DNA of 6,338 bases from Desulfobacterales bacterium (GTDB lineage Bacteria; Desulfobacterota; Desulfobacteria; Desulfobacterales; JAUCGF01): assembly GCA_029940345.1 (NCBI GenBank), contig JAOZRC010000240.1, positions 1 to 6,338 on the forward strand. Direction: 5' to 3'. Shown here in pieces: positions 6,314-6,338 of this stretch (position 1 is its first letter; every line of letters begins with the position of its first letter). The notes beneath the pieces are model-generated. The model made no database searches. It was not told the DNA's origin and worked only from the letters and a program-made list of their open reading frames with translations. A program made the translations under genes and the position numbers.

Positions 6314-6338
6314 AATAAGACCTCAATGAACATCCAAC

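Noticed and set aside
5893..6333. Minus-strand open frame of 146 codons overlapping the sugar-enzyme gene
   Set aside because: It is an out-of-frame shadow of the UDP-xylose synthase, whose own frame shows a complete set of family motifs.

Overview
The window reads as ordinary bacterial chromosome of moderate GC content. Every recognisable gene lies on the minus strand. A hybrid kinase with a PhnD-type periplasmic sensor next to a REC-GGDEF regulator, a UDP-xylose synthase, and scattered palindromic repeats would suit a free-living Gram-negative, and I lean towards Desulfobacterota (sulfate-reducer relatives). That placement rests on remembered family resemblance, not on a search.

Reading in the direction of transcription, from right to left: (1) 6313-5366 encodes a complete UDP-glucuronate decarboxylase (UDP-xylose synthase), a nucleotide-sugar enzyme for surface polysaccharide. 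(2) 5345-5131 is a non-coding, repeat-rich segment. It holds three copies of a small hairpin repeat, framed by 13-bp inverted repeats and by a 16-nt direct repeat. (3) A good sigma-70 promoter (5136-5108) sits against the edge of that segment and drives two serine tRNA genes, tRNA-Ser(TGA) at 5091-5003 and tRNA-Ser(GCT) at 4972-4880. (4) 4879-4383 has no intact gene. It holds a nested fold-back repeat whose central hairpin has 31-nt arms and may serve as a terminator, plus a possible small gene remnant. (5) 4382-975 encodes a 1135-residue hybrid sensor kinase: signal peptide, PhnD-like sensor, transmembrane segment, HisKA, HATPase, REC, REC, HPt. (6) 919 to the left edge encodes a REC-GGDEF diguanylate cyclase whose 3' end lies outside the window.

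The last two genes are 55 nt apart with no visible terminator between them. They probably form one signalling unit: a periplasmic ligand is sensed, phosphate passes His-Asp-His through the kinase, and the receiver of the diguanylate cyclase accepts it and controls c-di-GMP synthesis. The sugar enzyme and the tRNAs look like separate units. I found no CRISPR array, transposase, phage gene or defence system. The least explained parts are the two non-coding repeat structures on either side of the tRNA pair.
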